Of a stretch of 64,000 bases of DNA, positions 1-12,419 are shown piece by piece (the first letter of the stretch is position 1; each line of letters begins with the position of its first letter). The translations under genes and the position numbers were made by a program. Source of the DNA: Cucumis sativus (lineage: Eukaryota; Streptophyta; Magnoliopsida; Cucurbitales; Cucurbitaceae); assembly GCF_000004075.3 (NCBI RefSeq), contig NC_026661.2, positions 4,526,001-4,590,000 of the forward strand. Direction: 5' to 3'. The notes under the pieces are model-generated. The model had not been told where the DNA came from, did no database searches, and saw nothing but the letters and a program-made list of their open reading frames with translations.

Positions 1-38
1 TAACAATTAAGGATACCCACATTCTTTTCTTTTCAAGC

Positions 39-470
39 ATGGAAGACAAATCAAAGAAGATCAAATTTTCCTATGGGAAATTGCCAACACGGCCATCAAT
101 ACCAAAGATGTTCTCCAAAGGACAAAGCCACATTTGGCCATCTCCACTGGATGGTGTTCTTTGTGCAAGATTGATGGTGAATCATAAAGCCACTTATCCA
201 TTCAGTGTACATTTAATTTGCATTGAAAATCTGATTTTGGATATGTGGAGCTTTTGGATGGTTTTTTATTTTTCCTAGAGATGTTAAATATCTTCTTAGC
301 ATTCTATTGCTGTACCACCCCTTCAAAAGTGCCAAGGCTTTAATGCAGATGCATCTCACCCATACTTTCTTTAGGGTTCTTTGGAAGGAAAGAAACCAAA
401 GAACCTTTTTTGATAAAGAGCATCCCTTTATGTGGCCTTTGATCTTCTCATTTACTGTGCTGTTTTTAGA
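39..470 (+). mobile_element. LINE fragment (C-terminal reverse transcriptase region) in PAT24 intron
   Basis: Plus-strand translation contains RVLWKERNQRTFFDKE. This is the tryptophan/arginine-rich stretch that follows the zinc-binding domain at the end of plant non-LTR retrotransposon ORF2. It is broken by stops and shifts and has no upstream catalytic core. It lies antisense to the PAT24-like gene, in the intron that follows exon 514-571. Borders are approximate. Confidence 0.5.
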
Positions 471-513
471 AGTAAAAGAGACACTGAAATTCCTCAAACA
501 GAGACACATATAC

Positions 514-3500
514 CTCTGTATTGGTAGGATTGCCCAACTCTCCGGGTCTTTTTATATATCCTGGATCTTTGCTGCACATAATAGTAAAAATTATCATTTT
601 TTTTCTAAGCTTAGGAACAATTACATTAATCATGATTAAAGATTATAAAAAAGGACACAGTATCCCATCCTTGCTATGAACCAAGGATATTACAAATTGC
701 TATCATTGCTGCTGATCTGACTCAAAAAATAGTCACGGCAGTTGGCAGAGTAAACATATAAAGGGAAAAAAGAAAAAAAGAAAAAGGAACCAATTCCGTT
801 GTCTTGATGCTTAAGATGAGTTCACTCAGAGAGGGAGTTCCAAGAACCTCAAGAGCTTAATCTAATGTGAGGAGCAAAATCAATATCTTCTAAAAGATTT
901 TTTTAATCTAGACCATAGTTAAAAACCTTTCTTACATGTATTGGATTGTAGTTTTTTTATCAATGTATTGAGTTGCAGTTCGCTTCTCATTAAATATGAG
1001 AGTTTTAACCTTTTATGATTTCATTATATTTCTTTTGGTGGTGGAATCTGTGGCTTTTACTTTGGTGGTCTAGTGTTTAGCACAGTTGAGCATCTTTGTT
1101 TTTCAAGATCATTGTTTTTCAGTTTCTCTTGGCTCCTCCCTCCTTCAGTCTCATTTGCTCAGAACTCATCATTCTTGGCCTTTATTTAAGTGCTTCGTTT
1201 GGATTATTTTTTTGGTTCTTTGAAAAGGATTAATATTTGTTTGAATTGTTATCCATTCCTTTTATTTTCCTTTTTATTTGTTCATTTTTTCATAAAGGTT
1301 TGAATCTTTGGACCAAAAAGATTTGTTGAGATCATTCATTGTATTTCGGTATTATTGTCTATTTTTCGGTTACTTTGTTACTCTCCTCTCCTGAGGGCTA
1401 CTGTATACAAAGAGTAAAAAAGGCTTGTGTCACCATTATGATGTAAATAGGACATGAAATTGCAATCAATTTCTTTAACGTTTTGAATTTAACATACTTT
1501 TATAACTGAATTATTAGGGGAATACAATTCTAAGAATTACTTGTATACACATAAATTATGAACCGTCTAGAGAACTGATCAAACAAGTTATATAGAGAAT
1601 GAGTCCGTGCCATAGAGGTTAGAGAATTACCTACTACATCTATAAAACATTAACAGAGAAACAAATGCCAAACAGAGGGCAGTCCACGCCCAAAGCCCAA
1701 TAACGGCAGTAACCTTCGCAAGATTAGAGCCTACAGTCAATAATAAGTCAGACATAATCTCCAAGTAAAATTGCAATTTTTAACGAGAAGATAACTTGGT
1801 GAAGCACCTGCAAGAACTGAGTTGATGAAGAGGATCACCAGAATAATGATGACACATAGTAAAATAGGGGCATAACCAAAATTTTCAATCTTCCTAGTGC
1901 ACAATTTTGCTCCCAAGTGGCTGCGATGCGTCCGTTGTGCTTTAGACTATAAAAAATCAAAACACCCAATATCATATCAGCTTGAATATGACCTAAACAA
2001 GACAATAGAACTTCATTATCAAAAGCACGGGGCACATTCTTGTTAGGTAACATACGAGGATATGAGCAATTTGCCGATGACCTTTATCAGTTGCGAGTTG
2101 AAAAGGTGTATAACCGGCATTGTCTTTGATCAACAATTCTTTCTTTGTTCCTGCATGCACAAGAACAGTGCATGCCTCCACGCTTCCTCCTATTGCAGCC
2201 CAATGCAAAGGGGTACAGCCTAAGCACAAAGCAAAGAAAAACTTGATAAAATCTAGAACAAAATAATTAGATGAATCAAGATGCGCAATTAAATATTTAA
2301 ATAATTAGCATGTCCTCTACCATAAATTGAACAATTTGATGGAGTGATAAGAATATCACTATAAGTGCAATGAGTTATTGCTATCCAGTGCAAAGCCAAC
2401 CACTGATCGGCCTTAGTTTTCTTTCTCAACAAGTACATTCATTTAAAGTATTTCTTATTCAATAACTGAAGCTAAATTTTAATTTAAAACAAAGTTTCAA
2501 AAAATTATATCACATCTTTGAAGCCGTAATACTGAAAGAGGGGTGCAAACTGGCAAGTTTATCATATTACAAAGAAATAAATAAAGAAAAAAGAATGCAC
2601 ATGGGAGAAGCACTGAAAAGAAGTACAGAGTATATGATGACTAAGGACACAGTTAGAAATACATGTGATAGCTTTTCTTCTCCTTTTATGCGGACATGTC
2701 AGACACTGAATGTACAACATATAGCCATCACTACCACAAAACGTTCTGAGCTTAATAATTAAGAATGCAAATTTCTTCTTCTATACCAGGAAGATGATCA
2801 CACTGGAAATGACACCAGTAAGAATTGAAAAACTAGAGTCCAATGAATAACAGCTGTCCCAATGCATAAATGAATCTGTAGTATACCTTCTTTATCCTGT
2901 CTTTCTTGGCTTGCATCTCTGAATAAAAGAAGTCTAATTGTATCTGCAAATCCTTTGTATGCAGCCCTGATTGAAACCATTAGATGAACTTCGTTCTAAA
3001 GCTTCTAGATATCATTTAAATGAAGGGAAAAACAAAAGAAACCATGAGAAGCTAAAATGTATACTTATGATTGCCCTGGGGGAGAAGACCACGGTATAAC
3101 ATTGATAAAGAGAAGATATTATTCAACCCTTTACCTTCACTTAATCAATTTGTTTAGGTGAACAAGAGAAAAAACAACTTTTTACACAATTCAAATGGTT
3201 AGAAAATTAAAGCCAAGCCTGAATGTGAAAGAATCAATTATTTGATACAGCCAAGGGCATTTGACATCTTTTTACAATCAAGTCAAAATTTTCTTCTAGG
3301 AGAGATAATTCAAGAAATGTCAAATTTGAAAGCTCAAAAATCCACATACAAATATACGATGTTAAACGATCTTATGGAAAATCCTTTCTGGAATAATTAC
3401 AAAAAATAAACAGTCCCCACTAACCAACGATGAACATTACATGCCTACATTAAACTTTGTCAGGTGACATTAACCAAAAGTCAGCAAGAAATTGTAAATA

Positions 3501-6121
3501 TACTAAATATTATAATATTTCTATTTAGCATATTTAGAGATGCATGCATGTCTGTATGGTAACTCAGTTACGACAATTACCTCGTATACCTTAATTGGGG
3601 GACTTGGGAAAGAAGAGGGAATAATAAATAAATAATCGTTTCTAACTAAATAGCTCGACTTATTTGACATGCCATGATTATTTCTCCCTCTTGGTGTCAT
3701 ATGTGTTCTCATCAGGTTGAACCTCCAATCCACTTGTTTTTCCACTGCTCATTTGCCATAGTTTATTGGGGTACTGTTTTGCCTGCTTTTGTATGGCCTT
3801 TTACTTGCCCTAATTCCCTCTCTAATGCTATGGCTTCTCTATTGATGGGCCATCCTTTTGGTGGTACAAAGAAATTGGTTTGGTTGGCTCTCATGCATGC
3901 TTTCTTTTGGAGCTTACGGAGAGAAAGGAATAGACGACTTTTTCATGAACTTTTCTTCCTCTCCTCGTTTTATGGAATTGGTTGTCTGCTGCTTTTTCTT
4001 GGTGAAAAACAGTGCACCCTTTTACTCACTTTAGTTTATCTTTTCTTGTCAGCAAATGACGTTCTATTATGCAATCATCTTTTGTTGTAAGGGGTTTTCC
4101 CTTTATTTCATTTTGTTAGAATTAGTGGACTTGGCCATTAGGTTATTTATGGAAAGATTATGGAAATATTTACCCTAATTCCTAAATCTTTTCCTTTTTT
4201 TATTCTCCCTCATTGTACCTATTGTAAAATTTATCAAAACAAAATATCGTGGTTTTTCTCCTGGTACTCAGGTTTTCACGTAAATCAGTGTGTTCTTTGT
4301 CTCTACTTTCAATACATTTATCAATGAAATGTTTCTTTTACCAAAAACAAAATTTGACATCTATCTATGACAAAGGTCTCCAAGACTTAATTAAACCATC
4401 CCAGTTTTAACTACAGATGTCAGCAGGCCAAAAAGAAGGGGGAAATGGATGCTATCAATCTCCACACTTGTACACTTAATTGCTTTGTTCAAATGAATAA
4501 ACTATATACAGAGCATCTATTATCTAAATCCAAAGTCTCGGGGCATACCAATGAAGAGGACTCCTCCCTTCATTATCAGGAACGTCAAAGTCAGCATGGA
4601 ATTTGGCAACAATGTGATTCAAGAATGCAGTTTGTCCGTATTGAGCAGCAACATGAACTGCCTACATTTCAGGCCAAAATGTCCACATAATGGACTAATT
4701 CAGTCAAAAGTTACGCAGAAAATTTTAAAATAATGATGTTGAGTAGAAAATTAAAAAAATATTAAAAAAACAAATCAAAGGAGCAGTACAGGAGGATGAT
4801 TGAAGTCAGCAATCCATCACGAAGAAGAATGAAGTTACAGTATATATACAGAACGATATCTTAATATATAAAGTGATATGCATTAAGATGCTGAAATTGG
4901 ACAAAACAATCTTTCTCTGTTAGTGACTTAATGTATATTATGAGAACTCAAACTTTGATCAAGTAATATTATTAAAGTCATAAATTTTCCTTGCAAACAA
5001 ATTCTGAACGAGTAACAACTTAATGTAAGCTATCTACATTCAAAATAAATTGGGTGTTTGGCTAAACAAATAAATCATGAGAGGATATCATACAGTGAAC
5101 AGTTCTACAGTTTTAAATATGAAGCTCACAATATATCAGAGATCCTCTCATTAGCGATGACATTAACTCATACTCCACTAGTTTTGACACTAAAGATCCT
5201 CTACACTAAAATTTAAAATATTAATATCTTGAATAATGAATAGAAATACATCAGGTGCAGTTGGCTAGTGCGTAGCTCTCATAGTTTAATAGAAATACAT
5301 CAGGCTCAGCTCTACTTAAGAACAGCCTAAGGTTGTCCTCCCATCATCATCAATATCTGACCAAATCAAAAGTTGGTAAATATTTAAAGTTACCCGATAC
5401 CCATTTATATCAGCTGCCTCCACTCGAGCTCCATTCAGCAGGAGGACATCTGCAGCCATGATTGAACCCCGAACAGCTGCCCAGTGAAGTGCTGTCTGCT
5501 GCAATTTGTCACAGGAATTAACGTCTGCTCCATGCTGATAAAAACAAAAAAATCATAAAAAACTTCAGTACAGAACTGACATAAACCTCAAAAGGCTATC
5601 AAATTAAACTTCATAACCACACCAACATAAAAAATGCCCTAATGCTGCGAAATCCATCATATAAAAATCTAGGACATGCACTTTCTTCACGTCCAAAAAA
5701 TTCTACTCTTCTTCCTCTATCCCAAACAACAAATTAATCATGCTACACCAGCTTTGCATTACAGAAACATGACAACTGCGACTGAACACAAAGAATTGCA
5801 ATATAATAGTGATAATCAATCTACTTCCAACATTCTAGACAAACATAATATCATTTCAATCAAGCTGGAAAAAAGAATTCAAAAAACCTCAATGATGTAC
5901 TGGACGATATCGGGGAAGTTGTTTAGAGCAGCCCATTGCAGAGCATAGTACCCATTGGAATCAGGAACCAAAAGAGAAGCTCCATGGTCTTCAACGAAAC
6001 TCCTCACTTTCTGGAAGTCACCATAAGCAGAAGCAGAGTAAACGTCCACGATGGCAACTTCAGTGTTTGTCTGAGATCTTGGGTTGGGTGATGCTACGAC
6101 CTCAATCTCAGACGAAGCCAT
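514..6121 (-). CDS. PAT24: Ankyrin-repeat protein S-acyltransferase, PAT24/TIP1-like (5' part; 3' end beyond the window)
   Basis: Golgi/endomembrane palmitoyltransferase that S-acylates cysteines (family knowledge). Eight coding exons with GT-AG borders and consistent phases were rebuilt: 5888-6121, 5394-5534, 4549-4661, 2887-2966, 2056-2219, 1808-1946, 1631-1730 and 514-571. Together they give 343 codons. Residues about 25-250 are ankyrin repeats, with [21 protein letters not shown] and PLHWAAIGG motifs. Exons 6 and 7 encode two membrane segments (about residues 275-330), and exon 8 reads [16 protein letters not shown], the conserved stretch before the catalytic cysteine-rich domain. The DHHC exons are not in 1-513, so they must lie left of the window and activity cannot be judged here. 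I chose the ATG at 6121 (MASSEIEVV, as in relatives); an in-frame ATG eight codons upstream is possible. Introns hold LINE fragments. A splice acceptor at about 6145 suggests a 5' UTR exon further upstream, perhaps near 8500. Confidence 0.88.
3674..4350 (+). mobile_element. LINE fragment with zinc-binding RVT domain
   Basis: An open stretch of about 138 codons reads [20 protein letters not shown] and later [13 protein letters not shown]. These are the CxxC...HLFFHC zinc-binding motif and the WxLRRERN tail of plant LINE ORF2. The catalytic reverse transcriptase core is absent, as in 5'-truncated copies. A T/A-rich tail resembling a LINE 3' end is at 4315-4350. The element sits in a PAT24-like intron (exon 3 to exon 4), antisense to the gene. 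Confidence 0.7.
4114..4312 (+). mobile_element. LTR-like segment nested in the LINE fragment
   Basis: Begins TGTTAGAATTAG and contains ATCGTGGTTTTTCTCC followed by a TTTTCACGTAAATC-type stretch, a pattern typical of the R/U5 part of plant Copia LTRs. It interrupts the 3' part of the LINE fragment. No clear CA end or target duplication was found, so the right border is a guess. Confidence 0.35.
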
Positions 6122-6604
6122 GGAAGGTAAAACTTCAGGTGACAAATCCTAAGGTAGGACCAGTGAGATAGCCGAATGCACTCTAAAATACCAAGGAAAG
6201 TAAGTAAGAGTGAAAATGTAAGTTGGATATTCGAAACAACCAAAAAAAACAAGAACAGGAACATGAACAACAACAACAACACCCCTCTGCAGAACCTTCT
6301 CTGCATAGTATCGTTGCAAAGATGGACAAGGATCGGGGAGAGGAATTAATAATAAAAAAAGTACAATCACCATCCAACCATAGAGTCTATCAAGGTCGGC
6401 AAAACATAACAGAAGGAATCAAGAGTTTAATAGACAAGAGGAAAATGAAGAATAGAACAATCTTTAATATCCACTAAAACTTCTATTGACAATTCCAATC
6501 ATATCACTTTGCAAATGGTTCCCAAGTAATCTTCCAGGAATTCCAGTAAAGATTACGTAGTGTTTAGTGAAATAAGTGCATATTCCTAAAGCATCCATCA
6601 AAAC

Positions 6605-7700
6605 CTTCATTAACCAATTTTTTACAGAAGGCAACAACTTTTATTGAGAAAAAAATGAAAGAATACAAGGGCTTACAAAAAAAAAACAGGAAGGTGTTCC
6701 AACTAAGTAAAATATTACCAAGAAAATAGTAACAAAAGAGCATCGAAACCGAAGAACAAAAGGGATACGTGAAATCTTGCTAAGGACCAAACATTTTTTT
6801 TAATGAAATCAACAACTTCATTGAGAAAAAATGAAAGAGTACAAGGGCATACAAAAAAAACCAGCCCAACAACCATTAAAGAAAGAAAAGAGGGACCAAC
6901 TAAGTAAAATACAGCCTATGGAATAGTTACAAAAGTTCTTTGAAATCAAAGCCCAAAGAGACACGTGAAATCTAACCAAAGACCAAATCTCACTATGCCC
7001 CCTCTCCCTATCCCGAAAAACCTGATCATTTCTCTTGCTCCAAATATCCCAAATAACAACACACACCCCGACAAGCCATAAAAAACCCTCTGTCTTTGAA
7101 GGGCTGATGGAGAAGGAACTCTACCAGCAAACCTAACATTGAACTCCTGAAGGAAAGAGCTCCACACGACCCTCGCAAACTGACACTCCCAAAAAAGATG
7201 ATCAAGATCTTCCTCCGCCTTCCGACAAAGCATAGAACAAAAAGGTCTGACAAGCGAAGTTCTCCTCCTAACAAGCCTATCAACCGGATTAACCCAACCA
7301 AGCAAGACTTGCCAAATAAAGAACCTAACTCCTTAGGAACCTTGCTCCTCTAGACCACATCAAAAACTGACTCCTTAGGGGAGCGGGATTCAACAACAGA
7401 TTCAACAAAGACTTACAAGTGAATCCCCAACTAGGATTAGGGTTCCAAAAAAAAAATGCACTTGCTTCTATTGATTTTCAGCCCCAACATTTCTTTAAAG
7501 AACGGAACCATACGGTTGAGGATGTGGAAAGACTCCTCTTTCCGGAACAAAATAACATTGTATCATCAGCAAATTGAAGGTGGGATAAGCAACTTCATTT
7601 CTGCCAGTCTTAAAAGGCTCAATGATATTTCCTTCGACACCTTTACTTATCATCCGACTTAAGACATCCACAAGTAAGAACAGAAACGGGGAGACCAAAC
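6605..7700 (-). mobile_element. Decayed LINE: RT core, zinc-binding domain and 3' end
   Basis: On the minus strand, about 7578-7561 encodes the reverse transcriptase active-site motif FADDT in a shifted frame. At 7300-6950 comes NPVDRLVRRRTSLVRPFC, then CRKAEEDLDHLFWEC (zinc-binding RVT domain), then AREMIRF and LDFTCLFGL from the C-terminal tail. Several frameshifts make it non-functional. The 3' terminal part appears twice in tandem (about 6610-6790 and 6800-7000), each with an A-rich tail. It lies upstream of the PAT24-like start codon, on the same strand as that gene. Confidence 0.75.
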
Positions 7701-8095
7701 ATGTCCTTTTTCCTACCTCTCAACATCCTATCATTCCTCTCCCCCCAAAATATCCCTTAACACAGCACACACCCGAACAAGCCACAAAAAACAACATTTC
7801 TCTCTGAAAAACTAATCGAGGAGGGATATTAAACTCCTATAGAAAACAACTCCACACAGCCTGCACAGCAGTCCCAAAGGAAATGATCCAGGTCTTCGTC
7901 CCCCTTCCGACCAAAAACAGCAAAAAGGCCCAACAAGCAAGCTCCTCCTCCTAATAAGCCTATCATTGGTGTCCACACGACCAAGCACGACTAGCCAAAT
8001 AAAAAACTGACTTTCTTTGGAACCTTAATCCTCCAAACCACTCAAATACTGACTTCCTAATGCGGGGGGGATCCAACAACAAATCGATTTTCTAA
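7700..8095 (-). mobile_element. Second LINE 3' fragment in tandem
   Basis: Minus-strand translation in broken frames gives LLIRRRSLLVGPF, GRKGDEDLDHFLWDC and WGERNDRM, the same zinc-binding and tail region as the neighbouring LINE at 6605-7700. It is a diverged, separately inserted or duplicated copy in the same orientation. No intact reading frame remains. Confidence 0.65.
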
Positions 8096-9882
8096 TTTTC
8101 TTCAAACCGAATTTTCAGTTCCATAAGACAAAGCAAGTCAAGAAGTAAAACGGAAGCAAATAAATAAGGACAAGTGACAACAAAATACTCCTCAATTCGA
8201 TTTTATCCGAACCAATCAACCAAATCAGAGTATTAAATTCAGCACACGAGCAAAAACCAACAGCCACATAAATTTAACACAACACAGTTACATTTCGAAT
8301 TCTGGGTGATCGAAAAAAAATTACCAGAACTAAGCAAAGTTCCCGAAAATCAATCAGAAGGGAAAGCAAACAATTGAATTCTAAGGAAAGAGCTATAAAT
8401 GGATACCAACCAAGGAGAGAACGAGGGGTAGTGAAACTTCCTGCGAGGAAATGGAAAACCCAATTGGTTAAATGCTGAGAGAATAACAAAGGAGAGTGGC
8501 AGGGGAAAAAATTAGAGAGCTGCTATGGAATCTTGAAAGCTTGCGTTAAGTGAAGACTGAAGAAGAAGGGTCGAGACGAAGTAAACAGTGGAATTGACGG
8601 AATGTTTCTGAAAAAGAGTGACAAAGAAATGCAATACATAAGCGGAAGAAAAAAAACTAAATTACATATTTAGAACTTAGGCCATGTTTAACATTAATCA
8701 ATCAATCTTAATTAAGCTTAATTTGATTAAGATTGCTGTTGTTTACCATCTATCAAATGAGGACCATCATTTTAATTAATTAGATTTCGTAATTACGTTG
8801 ACTCAAACCGTATCAAAATAAACAATACTAATGAATTTTATTATGATTGCATCTAAACACAATCAAATCTCATTTATTCCGCTACTAAAATACATTAGTT
8901 CTTTGAATGCATACTTAAGTCTCTTTGATCCTCGTTTACCTAATCCAACTTCAATTTTTCATTTTATTAAAAAGAAAGTGATTTCTGACGATTATAGACC
9001 GTCTTATTTCTTACCCATGGTTCTAAATATTGTTATCAATATAATTTTGTTTATGTTGATCCTAAATTCACCTTTGACTAAAACATAAATTCTAATTATA
9101 TATAATAATAATAATAATAAAACTTTTTTAATTTGTTTTTAAATAAAATGATTCGGTTCGATTTTTATACGGTTTATGTTTTAAAATCGAATCAAACTAC
9201 AAAAGAAACGATTTAATTTTATAACAAATCGAGTCAAACAGCGTGGATTCAATTTCATACTACTCGGCAAAACGGTTTGATTTTTTCATTTGAACGGTGG
9301 GTGACAAGAGCATATGGTAAGAAAAAGAATAAAGGAGGAAGATTGAATAATGGAGTTGATGATGAAGATTCTAATAAATTAATAGTGTTTATAGGTAATA
9401 TAATTTAATTTTTTTTTGTAAAATATTAAAACTATTTATAAAATATAATAAAATTTATCTAATTTTTGCTACACAACTCAATTTTCATTTTTCTCTATTG
9501 TCTATAAATATCTATTATTGATAAAATTTGAAATTTTACTAATTTTTTGTTTTAGTCAAATTTGCTATTTTTGACCATCCACCTTTTATAACTATTTCTG
9601 CTAAAAACCATAATAGCAAAAAAATTTATGATAATAGATCATTACATTTTCTAAATTGGAAAAATAACAAATTTAAAACTCGATACTTAGTCTTTTGATA
9701 ATCTTCTATCACTGATTATGTATTATATCGACCATATTAGCAAAATACAAGTGTTGTGAGGTATTTTTTTCTAAATGTTTTCGTGTTATGACCTAATTTT
9801 TTATTGTTTATTTATTTGGAGAAATGTTTATTACGAATAGAAATGCAATAAATTAAATGAATTGTATTTATTTTGAAAAATG
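8096..9882. other. Spacer between PAT24-like and PPA6
   Basis: AT-rich spacer with no convincing coding region. The pyrimidine-rich minus-strand stretch at 8380-8580, with a possible splice donor, could be a 5' UTR exon and promoter of the PAT24-like gene; this is inferred only from position and base composition. The interval 8680-9850 is simple AT-rich sequence, with a short TAA-rich run near 9100-9120. Confidence 0.4.
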
Positions 9883-9889
9883 TATAAAT
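9883..9889 (+). promoter_or_regulatory. Candidate TATA box of PPA6
   Basis: TATAAAT, 134 bp upstream of the PPA6 ATG and followed by a CT-rich leader, fits a plant core promoter. It is predicted by position only. Confidence 0.45.
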
Positions 9890-10022
9890 GGGAAATTGAC
9901 GAATCAAAGAAACGGCCACACACACTCTCTCCTTTAGCCAATCCATCCGCTACCCCTTCGTGTTTTGTGGTTAAACTCTCAAACTCACTACACTCTGATC
10001 CAGAGCACTCCATCTCTCAGCC

Positions 10023-12419
10023 ATGGCCGCCGCAAGAGTCTTAGCCAATGCCACCACTACCTCCGCCGCCTCCTCTTTCTTCTCCAAGACCTCCTTTCTC
10101 CCCAACCACACCCTCCCATTCACTTCCAATTTCATTTCCCTCTCCAGAACACTCCCCTCCTCCAGAAAATCATTCTCCTGCAGAGCCTTGTATCTCCCCG
10201 AGGTCAAGATCAAGGAGGAAGGCCAGCCTGAAACCCTCGATTATCGCGTCTTCTTCACTGACCAGTCCGGCAAAAAGGTGTTTCCTTTTTTCTTTTTTAT
10301 AAAAAAATGATTTTGAAAGGAATTAATTGGGACTTTAAGATGAATGGGGTTGATTGGAATTAATTAACTGGGGAGCCCTTTAATGGATATTTAGAATATC
10401 GTGAATTGTGATTGAATGCGAGGGTGCAGATCATGGATTACGGAGACTCTGTTGTTCTGTGTGTTCTGTAGTAGAATCTCATATATGTAAATGTGCACCT
10501 TTTGTTCTGATTCTCTTACAATTTATTTGAAGATTTGCAAATAGGAAAATCGTGATTTGGGATTGTTTTTGTTTTTCATTGCTTATAAAAATTGAATATT
10601 TGTATTCGTTCTAGACAGTTGATTTGAATAAAATTTTACGGGCTTATAAGAGCTAATAAGAATGCTGTACTCCTTGACATTTTATTTTGTCATGTTATGA
10701 AGGAAGTTCTGTCAATGGTGTAGGTCTCCCCTTGGCATGATGTACCACTGCATTTGGGGGATGGTGTTTTCAACTTCATTGTTGAAATTCCTAAAGAAAC
10801 CAGCGCAAAGATGGAGGTTGCAACCGATGAGCCGTTCACTCCTATAAAGCAAGATACCAAAAAGGGGAAGCTTCGATATTACCCGTAAGATAACTATGTT
10901 TTTGTTGCTTAGCTCTGCTATATTTTATGTTGGATCTGTATGGGGCACTGAAGTATTTTAGAGTAAGACATCATATAATAAAATTTAGATTTTGGCCAAG
11001 TGCCTGATCGTGTAAATGGATGGATGTAGAAAGCACAACCCAGTTGCCGTATCCTGTTTTCTCTGTAAGTGTTCGTACATCATGGTGTAGCATCATTTTC
11101 ATTGTGTTCTCTGATAATTATTTTGAGAAGACATTGTGTAAAAGAATTTTCTGCTTCACTTATTGATTTTCAAAAGAATTGGAGAATTGGACCATCTTAA
11201 GTAGCTGTAATCATAAGAACTGTATGTGGATATCTAGGTCTTCCTTGATTTTTTATATGTGCAGATATATAATATTACATATCACGTGGGGTGAGGGAAT
11301 TTGAATCTATGGTCTCTTTGAGAAAGTAGAAATGCCTCAACTGCCAAGCTTTATGCGTAGTTTTTTTTTCTTCCAAATAATTGGTCTGAGGCTCTTGCAT
11401 ATGGCATTATGATTCTCTAATACCGTTTCCTTTAATACATAACCACTTGACTTCTATGTCTCGCAGCTACAATATCAACTGGAATTACGGATTGCTTCCA
11501 CAAACATGGGAAGACCCATCCTTTGCTAACTCTGAAGTTGATGGTGCCTTTGGAGACAATGATCCCGGTACGCACCATGTGATATTTTCCTTGAACTTTC
11601 ATGTTATTTTGTAACTTCCTTAATCCAAATGAATAGAATGTCACAAGTCATAGACCCGATGATTTTGTTCATTTTTCTATAACTATTTCTTTTTATTTTG
11701 TAGTTGATGTCGTTGAAATTGGTGAAAGTGATCGGAAGATAGGCCAGATTTTGAAAGTGAAACCGCTGGCTGCTTTAGCTATGATTGATGAAGGGGAACT
11801 TGACTGGAAAATAGTTGCAATTTCACTTGATGATCCTAAAGCTTCACTAGTGAATGATATAGATGATGTCGAGAAACATTTCCCGGTATTTTTCTTTACC
11901 TTTTAAAGCAGTCCGTTTTTATTTTTGTTTTGGGGGAGGTATCTAGCTATCCTGTTGTACTCTATGCTATAATATGGTGTGTACCATTGGAGTGAAAGAC
12001 TTTACCTGCCTAATCCAAGAGCTACCTGCAGGGAACTTTAACTGCTATTAGGGACTGGTTTAGAGACTACAAGATCCCCGATGGAAAACCTGCTAACAAA
12101 TTTGGTCTGGGAAACAAGCCTGCAAACAAGGTAAATACACAAACTACACCTCAAGATTTCAATCCTCGTCCTTTGCATTTTTTTTTTGTTTATAGCTCAA
12201 AGGGGGCCGTACTTTTCAATTCAATGATACGGGGTAAGAGAATAAAACATAAAAAATCTTCGACATTGTAACTAATTTTGTTCGAATTGAATTTTCTTTG
12301 AGCTTAAGTTGTAACATGGTGTGCAGGATTATGCCCTTAAAGTTATTGAAGAGACCAACAAATCTTGGGCCAATCTTGTTAAGAGATCAATTCCTTCCGG
12401 CGAGCTATCTCTTGTATAG
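10023..12419 (+). CDS. PPA6: Soluble inorganic pyrophosphatase, chloroplastic
   Basis: Hydrolyses pyrophosphate to phosphate in the plastid stroma, pulling biosynthetic reactions forward (family knowledge). Six exons, 10023-10277, 10724-10884, 11467-11567, 11704-11885, 12032-12130 and 12327-12419, give 296 residues, the normal length for the plastid form. Residues 1 to about 54 are a Ser/Thr-rich, acid-poor transit peptide starting [10 protein letters not shown]. The catalytic signature DNDPVDVVEIG, with its metal-binding aspartates, spans the exon 3/4 junction; WEDPSFAN and [12 protein letters not shown] are also present. All six exons join in phase with GT-AG borders, and the frame ends TAG after GELSLV. 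The ATG at 10023 is the first ATG of the leader. No defects are seen, and this is the only plus-strand protein gene in the window. Confidence 0.96.
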
